DNA of 64,000 bases, from positions 2,164,383-2,228,382 of the forward strand of contig JYIP02000004.1 of NCBI GenBank assembly GCA_001051155.2, in the 5' to 3' direction. The notes under the pieces are model-generated. The model made no database searches. It saw only the letters and a list, made by a program, of their open reading frames with translations, and had not been told where the DNA came from. Shown piece after piece: positions 48,764-60,714 of this stretch; positions within the stretch are counted from its first letter, which is position 1, and the number at the start of each line of letters is the position of its first letter. Origin of the DNA: Chrysoporthe austroafricana. Taxonomy: Eukaryota > Ascomycota > Sordariomycetes > Diaporthales > Cryphonectriaceae. A program made the position numbers and the translations under genes.

Positions 48764-49474
48764 TTAACCACCCTTCTTCTTGGAGACACCGACAGTCCGG
48801 CCGCGACGACCGGTGGTCTTGGTGTGCTGGCCACGGACACGTAGGCCCCAGTAGTGTCGGAGACCACGGTGGGCCCGGATCTTCTTCAGACGCTCGAGAT
48901 CATCGCGGAGCTTAGAGTCGACACCGTTGGCGAGAACCTGGTAGTCCTTGCCGTCGACAATATCGCGCTGTCGGTTGAGGAACCCTGTTTTTTGCCGCGT
49001 TAGCTCAACCTGTCATTCCACTGTCTCGTTCGTAGATCGAGTTCGGAGTCGGGGAAACCATACAGGTAGGGATCTTGTACTGGGTAGGGTTCTGGATGAT
49101 GGTGACAATACGCTCGAGCTCCTCGGCTGCGATGATGTTTGGTCAGCATTGTCGTGTCACTCAGGGAAAGTCGATACCTCGGGGTGATGGAGAAATCCGT
49201 ACAGGTGAGCTCTCCAGCGCGCTTGTTCAGGTCGACATCGGCCTTCTTGCAGACGAGGTTGGAGTAACGGCGACCGACACCCTTGATCTTGGTGAGGGCG
49301 TAGACGACCTTCTGCTTGCCGTCGACGTTGGTGTTGAGCAGACGTAAGATGAACTGGAAGTTCGACTGTTTGCAGAAGTATCAATTGTCAGTATTTGTCG
49401 AAATGTGTTGACGATTTCAATCGATTAATGATATGATAATGGGTATTCACCTTCTCGCCCGACACGAGAGACAT
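48764..49474 (-). CDS. rps18: 40S ribosomal protein S18 (uS13)
   Basis: Component of the small-subunit head contacting tRNA and the large subunit. Four exons: 49474-49451, 49365-49203, 49126-49064 and 48984-48764, 156 residues, exactly the usual eukaryotic length. The start MSLVSGEK joins [20 protein letters not shown]; later blocks are [60 protein letters not shown] and the C-terminus [20 protein letters not shown]. Introns of 85, 76 and 79 nt keep phase. The first intron follows only eight codons, a common arrangement in ribosomal protein genes. No unusual residues are seen. Confidence 0.97.
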
Positions 49475-51110
49475 GATGGGCAACCTGTCGTTGGTGGTGC
49501 TGCCTCAAAATGTCGTTGTCCTGCTCTTTGGGTCAAAAGGTTCGAGTGGAAAATCTGAGTTGCAGACGGGTAGAAGTCAAGCGGAGAGGGAGGAGCCCTA
49601 AGGTCCGTGCACTCGCTCCTCCCACGTGATCTCAGATCTGTCAGAGCGCGGTGACCTTTATGTAAGCAGGCTCCGTCGTCTTGCTTAGTCAACTCTAGAT
49701 TCGTTTTCCTCTGGTCTCGCCTGCTAGTGAATCGTCCTGACTTCGGTTGGTGGGACGGCGTGAGGCCGACAGCTGTCACAACCCGACGTCAGCCTATCTT
49801 GTCAATGACATTTCCCCCATGTATTCGTGGCTACGTTCTTTAGATCGCAATCTACTTGTTTCCCGGCGGAGCACTTCTGCTACCGGTATAGTCACATCCC
49901 TACGAAACATGCTGGTCTCCTACGCGGGTGCTTGGGCTTGCCACTATGGCAGAAAGGTAGGATCTGCGTTCTCCAGATACCTATTGGGACACTCCCCAGA
50001 GTTCAATTTGCGGCAAGAAACAGCTCAATCTTAAAGCGTTGTTCCCAGCTCTAGCCAAGATCTCTGTCAGTAACTCCTGAGGCGTGTCTGGTTTCGACGT
50101 CGATCGAGTCCCGGGAGTTGAAATAGATTCTCCAAGTGGACACCCAAAAAAAAATTTAAAAAATGTTTCAATTTTTCCACTCTCATCAACTCATTGCCGA
50201 CTCCAATAAAAAAAAAAAAAAAAAAAAAAANGGGTGGTGGGTTGCGGGCTGCACTGGAGCCCGGGGGTTAAAAAAAGTTCCCCAAGGGGAACCCAAAAAA
50301 AAAATTAAAAAAATTTTTCATTTTTTCCCCCCCCCACCACCACTCGCCCACCCCAAAAAAAAAAAAAAAAAAAAAAAAAAGACTCCCATGCACCAGCGAG
50401 TACCTATGAACCCCAGAATCCCAGACCATACCGCCAACCAGCCTGTCTAGCAGATGCTCCTCAGCTCTAAGGTATAAAGATGCCTTGAGGTTCCTTCTGT
50501 CAATGGTAGAGTCTATGTTGAGCAACACGGGAGATATGCCCTCCAGTACACCTGAACTTTTGTCCCCTAAGAAAGTACCACGAAAGGGCCTGCATCATCC
50601 ACGAATCCATTTCCGGGGGTCATAAATGACTCAGCAACGATACCAGCAGCACACAGTCCCAGTCCTAAGCAACACTAGATCTCCCAGCCTCAGGCAACAC
50701 CGTGAGTCAATCGCCTTCTTCTAAATTAGCCCGGGAAACAGCGGTACGAACGGACTCTCGTGGCGCAGTCTGCTTAGGCTCAGTGTAGGGATCGCCTGGC
50801 TGCTACCCAACCCGCTATCCGCCACAATAGCCCTTTATAGGTGATAGCTCTCTAGAGGTCTCGTCACCAATAGAAGCTTTCGTTTGGGACGTCTCTTCCT
50901 TGGGGGTGGTGACACAGACGTGTCTATATCGTCCCCATCGGTAAACATGTGCTGTGATCGGCGTCTCTTGCTCTTCGATGGCACACATGCAAACTCCTGA
51001 ATGTCCTCATTAACGACCACTTTTGGTGATGAGGTCCTTCTGCGCTCTGGCGGCACTGACGAGCGCGACTGGCGTTGCTCGCCAGCCTTCGTATCATTCC
51101 GGTTTCCTTT
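49475..51110. other. Intergenic, rps18 to itc1
   Basis: Contains the rps18 promoter (right of 49475), a suspect low-quality poly-A segment (50129-50383, listed separately), and the 3' region of itc1. A 73-codon minus frame at 50835-51056 is short and basic but cannot be tied to a gene. Confidence 0.4.
50129..50383. repeat. Degenerate direct duplication with poly-A and an N (likely sequence artefact)
   Basis: Two adjacent segments (about 50080-50230 and 50232-50383) follow the same order: a GTGG-type start, GAGCCCGGG-like word, a CTCCAAG/CCCCAAG word, ACCC plus poly-A, ATTT(T)TC-rich part, CACCAC/CATCAACTC-like part and final poly-A. The second copy differs mainly by homopolymer smoothing and the window's only N lies between them at 50231. 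This looks like a badly called second read of the same locus. Confidence 0.55.
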
Positions 51111-54100
51111 CTAAGGCTTCCTCCTCGAGCGAGTCTTCATCGGAGCCGGCGGTTCCTCGACGACTTCTTCGACAACTACCTTCCTGCGGGCACCACCACG
51201 CTTGCCCTTGGGTGGTGCGGGAGCTGGTGGCTCGCTGTGCAGGTGACCCAACTCCTCGATGGCAGTTGTATTTTGCCATTGCAGACACCAGTACTGCGGT
51301 TGCTCCGGCGTTGGTGACTTCCGTGTCCTAGTGGCCATTCGCTTGCCGGCGGTGGTGGCTGCTGTCTTGCTGTTCACGCCGTTGATTGCCTCGGTGTCCT
51401 TCTGCTTCTCACCAGCAAGACGGAGGTGAATTTGGCGGTTCTCCATATGCCTCAGGATCTTGTCGCTGTAATTAACCAGCTCCTTGCGCAATTTCAGCTC
51501 ATTGAAACCTCGCGGGTCAAGCCAATCTATGAGCTTCTTGACATCCTTCGGATCGTCGATGAAGCCCCACTGCCGTGCAGTATAGACACTGGTCGCGCCC
51601 TCCTCTTTCGCCTTCCGCTCGGGCACTGTCATGTTGAACTGAGCCTTGTAGTTGTTCTGCAAATCGGTTGCCAGGTCGATGTATCCCTCGCGCTCCAAGT
51701 CGTCTGGTCCTTGTATCCAGACACAGCCATTGGCATAGCCAGCATCCGCTGTGGAGCTACTTGGCAACCCGGCGTATGGCATCCCATTGCGCTCAAACCA
51801 GTAGTACCGATTCCAAAATCGATCCTTGCCTAACACCCTTGTGCGCGCGCAGTCCGCCTCCCTCAAATCGTTGTCGATGACCCCTATCTCATCTTCACAC
51901 TTCTTGATGAGGTCTTCCTTCTTTTGGATGTCCTTCAAGAGTTTCAAGAATTGCTTTGACTGCTTGGGAACTGCTTTAGCGGCCTCAATCTCCTTCTTGC
52001 GCTCTGCCTCCTTCTCCTTTTGGCGCTGTCGTTCTGCAGCTCGGTCCAGCCCGCGCCTGAGACCACGAGCTACACTCCGCGGTACTTCGTCTTCCGTATC
52101 AGCGTTCTCCTCCTCCGTTGGAGTCAACTCGGCTACGTCGTCCATCTTGACATCTCCGTTGGCATCAGGCGCTGAATTCTGGGTAGGCGAAGGCGGGAGG
52201 TTGTCCGGCAGCTGGATCTTACGCTCCTCGTTAAGGGCCTTCAGTTCCTCAAGACTAAGATCTGTGTGTCAATTCTATTCGCAAAACAAGGACATGGTCG
52301 AAACTTACGCCTGCTTGCGTTGCCGCTGCCACTCAATTTTGTCCTTGCGGAATGCCGTCATGTGCTCGCTGCAGTCCTCCATGTATCGGCGGATGGCTTT
52401 AGTTTCGATCGTCAGCATACAGATGATTTGAAGAGCCTGGATGCGGTAGTTGACATCGAGAGCCGCGTAGTGCTGCCGAATCGTCTCCAGGGTAGGCTCA
52501 ACATCTCGGGGCACCAGTTGGATGAGCAGCTCCTCACAAAGTGCCTTCCGTCGCTCATCTTTGGAGAGTTGATGCAAAAGCCCCACCATAATTGCCTCCC
52601 ATCCACCATCCCTGAACTTCCTCTTCCTCAGATGGTCGATCCAGTCATAATTAGCGAGGACCTCTTCGGCGCGGTGTTTTGGCGCGTTCTCGAGTTCTTT
52701 CTCCTCCCTCTCTGCTGCAGCTGCCTCTGCCTTCAATCTCTCGGCTTCCAGCTTCGCCATACTGCTCCTGGTCGCCCGTGTGGTAGGTTGTGGCGTCGGC
52801 TCGCGATCTTCATCTTCATCATCCTCCTCGTCCTCCTCTTCCTCACTGTCTTCTTCCTGTTCAATCTCGGGCAGGCGGAACTGGACCTTACCACCATCCG
52901 CTTCCGAGTGTACCAAGATCTTGAGAACGGCGCAGTGAATCTCATCAAATAGTTGGACCTTGACATCCTCCGATGCGACCCGCATTGCCTCCACAAAGTC
53001 GTCAAACGTGAATGAATCGAGCTGGAATATCTCGCAATAAACATTGAGCGTGTCCCAGGTTTCCAGAAAGTGCCCAACGGATTTCATGAGGATGTCCTCG
53101 CCGAAGGCAGACTTGTTCTCGATCTTAACAGGCGGATCCTTGCACATGAATTTGATTGGTGGCCTGACCAAATTTCCCGGTTCAATACTAAGGTCCTCGA
53201 TGGGGTACTTTGGTGGCGGAGGCGGGGGTGGTGGCTCTGGCTGCGCAAAGACCGGCGGCATTTGTGGCAGTTGGTTGTTGCGAAAAGATAGAGGGAACTG
53301 GAACGGGTTGCCAGGCAGTGGCAGATGCACGAACTGGCCGGTGTCCGGTGTCGCAAAGACGTTCTTGCCGCCCTTGCCTCCTTGGCCTGCCTCGCCATTT
53401 TGACTCTGGCTCTTTGATACTTTCGGGGGCCTGGTCGCGGGTTTGAGTTCCGGTAGCCGAACTGGCCCTTGAAAGCTGTTGGCCATCCCAGACGCGTCTT
53501 GGGTATTACCGGCCATCTGGTTGGACAGCCGCTTTTGCGACTGCGCCAGTTTGCGCTCCACAAGTTTGAACTCCCAACGCAAGTGGTTCGGGACACGCGT
53601 GTCTATCTTGTACTGAGCCGCGATCTCCTGCTTTACCAACCAGGGGGCTCCAGTCCATGCCTCCCGGGTGACGGTCTTCTTAATGAAGGATCTCAATACC
53701 GACTTGGTAAAAATCTTGCGGTCGCGCCAGATATTGTGGTCGTCGACGACGGCTTCCTCGTCGTCCCGGTCGTCCAAGCTGACGAAATATCGCGAGAACG
53801 GTAGACTCATGGTGCCGTCGGCGAGACATTTGCTGCCGAATCTTGCCTTGTCCCTCACCACGCCTGTTAATCGCTCGCCGGTGAGAACGGAGACGGTAAC
53901 ATGCTCGCCAGGGTAGAAGTCGGACTTGAATTCCTCGTAGAGCCTATCGACCAGGTTGTCGATCCGTGATATTGTTTGGAACTGGACACGTCGCAGGATG
54001 GGGCCCTTCAGGGGTTCGGGGAAAGCTTGCTCGACTTCCTGGGCGCCAGCAAGCTGGACAAGCGGTCAGCACCTCGACGACCAGGAGGGGAAAAAAAGAG

Positions 54101-54572
54101 ACAGGACTGACCTCTGACTCCAGGGCCTCGAAGAAGTTGAGACCCGAGTGGCCGGTGATCTGACATATGAATCGTTTCTGCGGGGGAGAGGGGATGTCAG
54201 CGGGGGATGGTCTAGGTTGCGATAAACCGGCGGCGCAACGCACCTGCTTGTAGAAGTCCAGCCTGAGACGCGTTAGCCGCAACCGTAAGCGATTGAGGGC
54301 GGGAAACAAGTATACCTATTAAGATAGTCTTCGTACGTGAGGAAGATCTCACCCGTCTGAGGGATATGCCAGATCTGTAGTGGGGGCGCGTGTGAGCATG
54401 TGCATGTGAGCACGGCGCGTCGCAAATTGGACATATACACGTACCTCCTGATCGTTTTCGGCGTAGGGCGGTTGCAGGAACTGCACCGGCTTTCGTTTGA
54501 AGAGGACCTGAGGATGATGAGCAGGCGAATGCGCCGGGCTTGTGGCGGGTAGGGGAGGCGGTGGCATACCAT
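51111..54572 (-). CDS. itc1: ITC1-like subunit of ISWI chromatin remodelling complex
   Basis: Nuclear ACF1/BAZ-related partner of the ISWI ATPase that helps position nucleosomes. Seven exons: 54572-54570, 54507-54445, 54374-54316, 54262-54244, 54177-54112, 54053-52309 and 52254-51111, 1032 residues. The first coding exon is only the ATG; exon 4 is 19 nt. The WAC domain spans the small exons (VLFKRKPVQFLQPPYAEN, EIWHIPQTGEIFLTYEDYL, KRFICQITGHSGLNFFEALE). A DDT domain lies near 385-450 (LETWDTLNVYCEIFQLDSFT), WHIM1 near 535-590, and WHIM2 near 790-830 (GKDRFWNRYYWFERNGMPYA). Charged coiled-coil segments lie between. Splice phases all agree. The assignment to ITC1 rather than another WAC protein rests on order and length. 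Confidence 0.9.
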
Positions 54573-56491
54573 GTCGGGGGCGACTGGGTTTACAGGTCAG
54601 GACGCGGGCGGAAAATCATCTGCAAGGCTGAAGATCAGCCTTACGGTCCGGGTGTGCTGGCCCAAAATTGGATGCCGTGGGCGGATTGCGATTGTTTTGA
54701 GATGTTGTTGTGCCGGAGGAGTCGCGGTCGTGGCCAGGCGGTAGAGGCGTGGAGCAGGTGGGCAGAGTTGTTGGGTAGACGTGGAGGTGCAGAGAATGCA
54801 CCGACCCGGCCTGGGTGGGCCACGGCCACGGAGAGGGACGGAGAGACTCGACTTACACGAGGCTGCTGCTCCGTCGCGCGAGGGCGTGCGCGAGCGTGTA
54901 GGGCGGTGGTGTTGGTGGCGGGCGGTTGAGGTCTGGGAAGGGCTCGGTAGTGTCGGGAGGAGAGGCGACGGTGGGGGAGGTGAGAAGGAGAAGTGGTCGT
55001 GAAACGAAAACAAAATTTGGGTAGAGGTGCAGCAGAGGTATGTCTGGTGTCTAAGTAAACGGCATAGCATGGCGCCGCAGTCCCCAGTCCCAGTCCCGGC
55101 GTGCGCGGACAGGGATGTCACTCATGATCCCTGCCCGCAGACTAGCGTCCGTCCGACCTTGGGTCCTCCGCTCCCCGTCGAACCCTACAAGCCCTCATCC
55201 TCCTACCTCTCCCCCATTATCACCACAGCCACGCCCAAATCCGGCCATGTTTGGGCTCGTTCTGATCGCCATGGACGGTACAATCCGCAGGGCGCGTGTT
55301 TGCTCGGAACTGGGGCACTCCAAACATTTTGTGCCCAAATATACGTCCGCGGCTCCTCCTGGGCAGGACCCTTCCCTTACCCGGACCTGCATACCCACCC
55401 TCTGCCAACTCACCCGCTCTGCAATTCTTCAGTGCAAGGGCATCATCACCACCATGGCCCTCTCTATTGCTGCGACTGGACAACTCCGTCACCGACGACC
55501 CTGAGGACCTTGTGCATCCCCAGGTCGCACCGCCTATCAATTTCGCCCCAGGCGCCATTTTGAGCCTCATCAACCAGCGGCGGCTGATGTTCGGCCTTTG
55601 ATATGCACGGTGTCAATCCCTATCCTGGTCATCCTACACCAAAGAACGTCCTTGCCTTCAGGATATACGCATCGTGCGTAGCAGCAGGATCCTGAGCTGC
55701 CAATTCGAACGCGCGAGAGAAGACCTAGGTTATCGATGATGACATACCTGTAGGGCGGCTGGAGGTCCTCGCAGGCTGGGCGATTGACGAGGTTCATGTA
55801 GCTCACCGATCTTCAGATATGCGCTACATAGGCGATCGGCATAAAGGCCGCGCGGCCAACTCAAAGTCAAGTCCCTTCTTAATACGTCTTCAAAGAGATA
55901 CATACCATCTTAGAGGCGCCTCGGTCACGGCACTGTTACCACAGACCCGTCCGAGGCGCAGTGGGCCTTGGGAGAACCAGTGGCCCAGCGTTCAGACGAC
56001 CTATGGAGGCGGAGTGCCTGAGTAGGCCCAAGTCTACTGCCTCCCGTCTCCGGCCACACACTCTCTGGCACTACTCTCTCCCACACTCCTACTCTGTTCA
56101 TCTCATGTCTCCCCTTCTGAGAACTACCCCTCTCCACCCACTTCACTTGTCTCCCCTCTCAGCTCTCATTCTAGCTTTCTTCGCGAGGCGGTAATTAACC
56201 CTCTCATCCTTCTCTATACATGTCAACCGAGTTTCATAGAGTCTCATATGTACGAGCTTCGGCTCTAGTCGTCAAAACTGCGACCAATGCAGAAGACATC
56301 AAACGAGGGAGTATGAATGTATGAATGTAGTACCTCGCCCCGTCTCCCTAGATGGCGGTGTCTGGAGCACCATTGGCATGTCACATCGATGGCTCTGAAC
56401 ATATGCCTGTCATTTTGCGAACAATTTGTGCCTGAGCACTCTCTTGCTTGCGATGTGATTGCTCTATGAGACCCCTCGAAAACGCCCCTGT
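54573..56491. other. Intergenic, itc1 upstream to alg8 downstream
   Basis: 1.9 kb. The left part (to about 55,100) is probably the itc1 promoter and 5' leader; the right part holds the alg8 3' region. Open frames such as 55027-55563 (+) lack motifs. Nothing else is supported. Confidence 0.45.
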
Positions 56492-58177
56492 TCACGACGT
56501 AAAGAATACGGTCATGAACCCAATCCAGCTTCCTACGACCCCGACCGCCGAATATGAGCTTGTAAACATGAGCGGCAGGAACTCATAGCTCTTCCCAAAC
56601 ACGATCTCGTGGATCAACGAGCAATACGCGATCAGCGGTATGCTGACGGCAATGTAGAGGGTGTTGCACCTGTCGAACAGGAAGAACCTTGGCCTGTTCG
56701 AAGCCGGCGCAAGACGGTCGAACACCATGAGAAAGAGGACCAACCAGAAGATTGTGTAAATTGTCTTGACAGGGAATTCGGCTGGAGTGAAGAGAAGTGG
56801 AAACAAGGACACGTGTCCCGCCACAGCGAGAGGTCGGAATGCGCCAAAGTACCGTCTGTCTCTGAGCGCAATCAGGCTGAACGGGATGATGACGAGAAGG
56901 ATAGCCTTCTCATGGACGTGCCATCCAAAGAGGAATGATGAGTAGCCGCAGAGCGTCACGGCACCAATAAAGTTCTCCCACGTCGCGTTGATGAAGAGCT
57001 TCACTAGCGGCGGGATCATCGTCGCCAAGGTGAGCGCGAAGCACACATTCGGAGAGATCTCGGGCAGAACGGCGAAGGCTGTGTCTCCAACAAGGCCCCG
57101 AGTGACGCTGTTCAATGCATCTGTCTTCACGGGCAAGCCGAGATGTGGCGCAACTGTTGGCGGTCAGCGATAGTGAGACGACACGATCTGGATCCATTTC
57201 GACACATACGGTAGATCAGGACCCGGTCGACGAAGGAGTACATGGCCCAGACGTTCGGCGCCCAATACGCATGGCAGAGACCTCTTGCGAAGGGGAAGAG
57301 CCTGCTGAGGATCTGCGGTATCTGGTTCTTGATCGCAAAAGGACCGAACGCGACGCCAAGGATGGCTCCGATGCCACCACCCAGCTTGATGCCATTGAGC
57401 CATTGGATGCTGAATATCGAACGTGGTGACAGGCAGTATGCCCGGAGGAGGAAGACAAAGTAGGCAGGGGCTAAGTAGGCGTAGATGTGCTTCATACATA
57501 GGAGCACTGCGAACAGGAGTCCACTGGCCAGGTAGCCAGACTGCTTTCTTGCGAGTACAAGAGAGGCAATTAAAAGGCCATACATGCACCCATTGTACTG
57601 GAAGTGGATGTGGTCGATGATGAGAAGACCAGGAGAGAGGAGAATGGAGATGGCAGCAGCTTGAGCGGCCCTCTTGGATGCTCCGTGAGAGGAATCAACA
57701 AACCTAGAGCCGTCAATACAGACCTCGGGAGCCGGGCTGAATCGAACTCACATCTGAAGAGCATATACCAACAGCAGCTCTGTGATGATGACGGTCGACC
57801 TCTGGAAGTAGACGGTCTGCCAGCTGTCATAACCCAGGTTGTACACCTTCAACATGGCTGGGTCGACCAGCTTTGCAACCTGAGACAGCACCCATTCGAA
57901 GTATGCGAAGAAGGGAGGGTAGTCGAGGGTCCATTCTGAAGTCTTCTCATAATACCATTCCCAGAGAGGGAGGCTGTGTGTGATGGCAAGCCAGTTCCTG
58001 TGGACTTCAAAGTCTGTGGACTTGCTGTTGGGGGCCCATCCCGTTAGTACGAGCTGGCGCTCGTCTCACGAAGATCTCACCAGGAGGGAGGATTGCTTAC
58101 TATGCAGGGAACAAAAGGATTTTGAGAGCTGCAGCAACGATTGCGCACTGGGTAAGGGACGGAGATATTTCAGCCAT
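56492..58177 (-). CDS. alg8: ALG8 dolichyl-phosphate-glucose glucosyltransferase
   Basis: ER polytopic enzyme of the ALG6/ALG8 family that adds the second glucose to the lipid-linked N-glycan precursor. Four exons: 58177-58101, 58024-57752, 57703-57210 and 57153-56492, 501 residues. The luminal acidic loop follows the first helix ([38 protein letters not shown]). Later features are [20 protein letters not shown], many hydrophobic helices, and [20 protein letters not shown], which favours ALG8 over ALG6. The HxHFQYN block (IDHIHFQYN) is conserved. All four junctions restore family sequence. It shares an 878-bp upstream region with the EMP47-like lectin gene, which works in the same secretory pathway. 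Confidence 0.93.
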
Positions 58178-59055
58178 CTGTGAGGATCATGGCCATCCAA
58201 TGTTGGCGGCGTTGGTTGCGTGCTGTTTGCTCTGCAGTGTGCAGTCCGAGGAACTTCAGGGCTTCGTGAAGTCGACGTGGTTTGGAGAAGGTTGAGCTTG
58301 GGCCACTCAATTCTATTTTAGCACCCGAGGCGTTCTGAGTACTGCGGTACCTGCAGATACCCGATGAGGACCTCTTCCAATGTATCGCCCACAAGAGCAG
58401 GCACCGGACTGTGTTCGAATACTTCCCAGACAGGTCCATGTTTGGTACCTAGTCTATGTCTGGTAACATGAGTCGTCGGGTCTAGAGTTGTGAGAGACCA
58501 AGATTGTCTGATTTAATATGCGTTGCTCAAGAAGCCGGGCAGCACTGGCTGTAAAGTATCTAGGTGTACCCCCAGAAGCAACCCCAAGTCTGGGGTCCAG
58601 GGCTGCCGTCCCGATTGCAGGGGTCGGGCCTCTTGCCAGATCGACGGAAGCTGATTGACAAGGCTCCTAAAGAAAGACAAGAGGGCTGAGACACATACTT
58701 CCCTTCCCCGGCTTCTTGACATTCCTCACCACAACGACATTCATGAACATGATACCCACGTTCTTTCCTTTGCGGTAGTGAGAGACCTTCTAGGTCAAGC
58801 CCTCGAGTTCAATCGCAATCCAGAAGTACCTCTTGTCACTTTGGAGCTGGAACTCGGAGACCTTGGGTGGGTAGGCGTTTGGAGTTCGGGTCAAGGCGAC
58901 GGCCGTCCTGATATTTTGCCAGCCTGGCCTCAACTTGCCACCACCATCTCTTCGCAATCTCGCAGTGGCCTTGGCAGACAACCTTGTAGAAGACAGACCT
59001 CATCTTTCCAAGCCAGTCATTACTTCAGCGCCCGGCACTTGCAATAATAATCACG
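58178..59055. promoter_or_regulatory. Divergent promoter region, alg8 / EMP47-like lectin
   Basis: 878 bp between opposing starts of two ER glycoprotein-pathway genes. A CGACGTGG at 58273-58280 is one base from the TGACGTGG form bound by HAC1-type bZIP factors, but a single near match is weak. No other site is claimed. Confidence 0.45.
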
Positions 59056-60448
59056 ATGCGGTCACTTCTAGCACTCCTCGCGGGCCTGTCTCCAGCGGCG
59101 GCACAGTACCTGGTCAATGACCTGAGCTTTGGTTATGACAACAAGTAAGCCCTCTATCTCTGAGCCTCTGTGGCAAACCACTTCTCTCTAACAACACCCT
59201 AGGATAAGCTCCAGAAATGACGGCTCGATACCCGGCTTCTCCCTCCAGGGCAACCCTAATGCGCCCGAGATCCTCTCCAACAAGATCATCCTCACCCCTC
59301 CCGCCCCCGGCAACCAACGCGCCGCCATCTGGGCTGACAAGCCCCTCCAACATACACAATGGACAGCTGATGTCGACTTCCGCGCCAACGGCCCCGAACG
59401 CGCCGGCGGGAATCTGAACATCTGGCTTGTGAAGGACGGCGCCAAGGATGTCGGCACAAGCTCGATTTACACGGTCGGCAAGTTCGAGGGCCTCGCGCTG
59501 GTGGTCGACACGTACGGGGGCAGCGCGGGGATGGTCCGCGGGTTTCTGAACGACGGGGCCAGGGATTACAGCAAGATCTCGGTCGACGGGCAGTCATTCG
59601 GGCACTGCGACCACGCGTATCGCAATCTGGGACGCCCGTCCCAGATCAAATTCCGGCAGACTGTGGATAACTTCAAGGTCGAGATCGATGGGCAGCTGTG
59701 CTTCGAGAGTAACAGGATCAGCATACCAGCCGGGTACAGGCTCGGCCTCACTGCGGCCAGCGCAGACAACCCGGACTCGTTTGAGATCTTCAAGATGGTC
59801 GTCATGACGGAGAACGTCGACCCATCGCAAGACAGGCACAACCAGCAGGTGCCGTCGCAGGATGGCGGAAGCGCCCAGGCTCAGGGCGGTGGGCTTTTCA
59901 GCCAAGCGCAGGATGCCCCTCCAGTGTACCAGGCATCGGGAGGGTCTTCACGCAGCTTTGACTCGGCTTTTGAGGACGACATTGCCGAGGCGGACGCAGG
60001 GACCATCACCAGCTCTGCTGCGCAGTTCGCGGATCTGCACTCGCGGCTGCAAAGCGTCAACCGCCACACGTCTAGCATATTCCGAAAGCTGTCCAAGAAC
60101 GACGTCATCGAAGAGACGCGCCATGCCGAGATCGCAACCCAAATCGGCGACCTAAAGGCCATGCTCAGCAAGCTAAACAAGCTGGACGACCTAGAGAAGA
60201 AGATTACGAGCCTTGAAGGTGAGATTCGCAAGCTGAAGGGTGATGTGTCCAACAAGGTCAGCAGCTCGGAGCGGTCCATCAAGAGCCTAGTCTCAGACAC
60301 CCATTCGACGCTGCACGAGACTGTAAAAGCTCACGCCGCGCCCGGCCACGGTCGGTTGATCGCTGTCATTGTTGGCAGTCAGATAGTCATGGCGGTGGGC
60401 TACGTTCTCTACAAGAGGAGAAAGTCGTCACCCAAGAAATATCTTTGA
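59056..60448 (+). CDS. emp47: EMP47-like L-type lectin cargo receptor
   Basis: Type I membrane protein of the ERGIC-53/EMP47 family that carries glycoproteins from ER to Golgi. Two exons, 59056-59144 and 59203-60448 (58-nt intron), 444 residues. Signal peptide at 1-16 (MRSLLALLAGLSPAAA), L-type lectin domain at about 17-235 (LSFGYDNKISSRNDGSIPGF, LALVVDTYGGSAGMVRGFLN with the Ca/glycan Asp and Asn, SFGHCDHAYRNL), a Gln/Ser-rich linker, a coiled coil at about 330-405 (LNKLDDLEKKITSLEGEIRK) and one membrane span (LIAVIVGSQIVMAVGYVLY). The cytosolic tail ends KKYL, a classic dilysine (KKxx) ER retrieval signal. Divergent from alg8. Confidence 0.9.
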
Positions 60449-60714
60449 GTGAGGCCATTCCACAGGCAGTCAGTCAAGATTCGAGAGGCTGTGTCAGGGC
60501 GGGCCATCCCAGAGGAGTTCGGTAGTTAGGGGTGAGCTGGGGTAAAGCGCGGCGGTATGGATGATGGGGCGCATATCATGTTGTAACAAAAGTGTCAGTA
60601 ATGAGCCGGCGTTCAGTATTGGTTCACCATTTCAGGTTTTCCCAGCATTGCAAAAGAGAGGCATCTTGGAAATTATTACAGGCCTTGGTTATGCTACAGA
60701 TCCACCATCCTTCA

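Noticed and set aside
57127..57585. ALG6 rather than ALG8 as the identity of the glucosyltransferase
   Set aside because: The block [20 protein letters not shown] is typical of ALG8; the ALG6 counterpart reads differently at this site.
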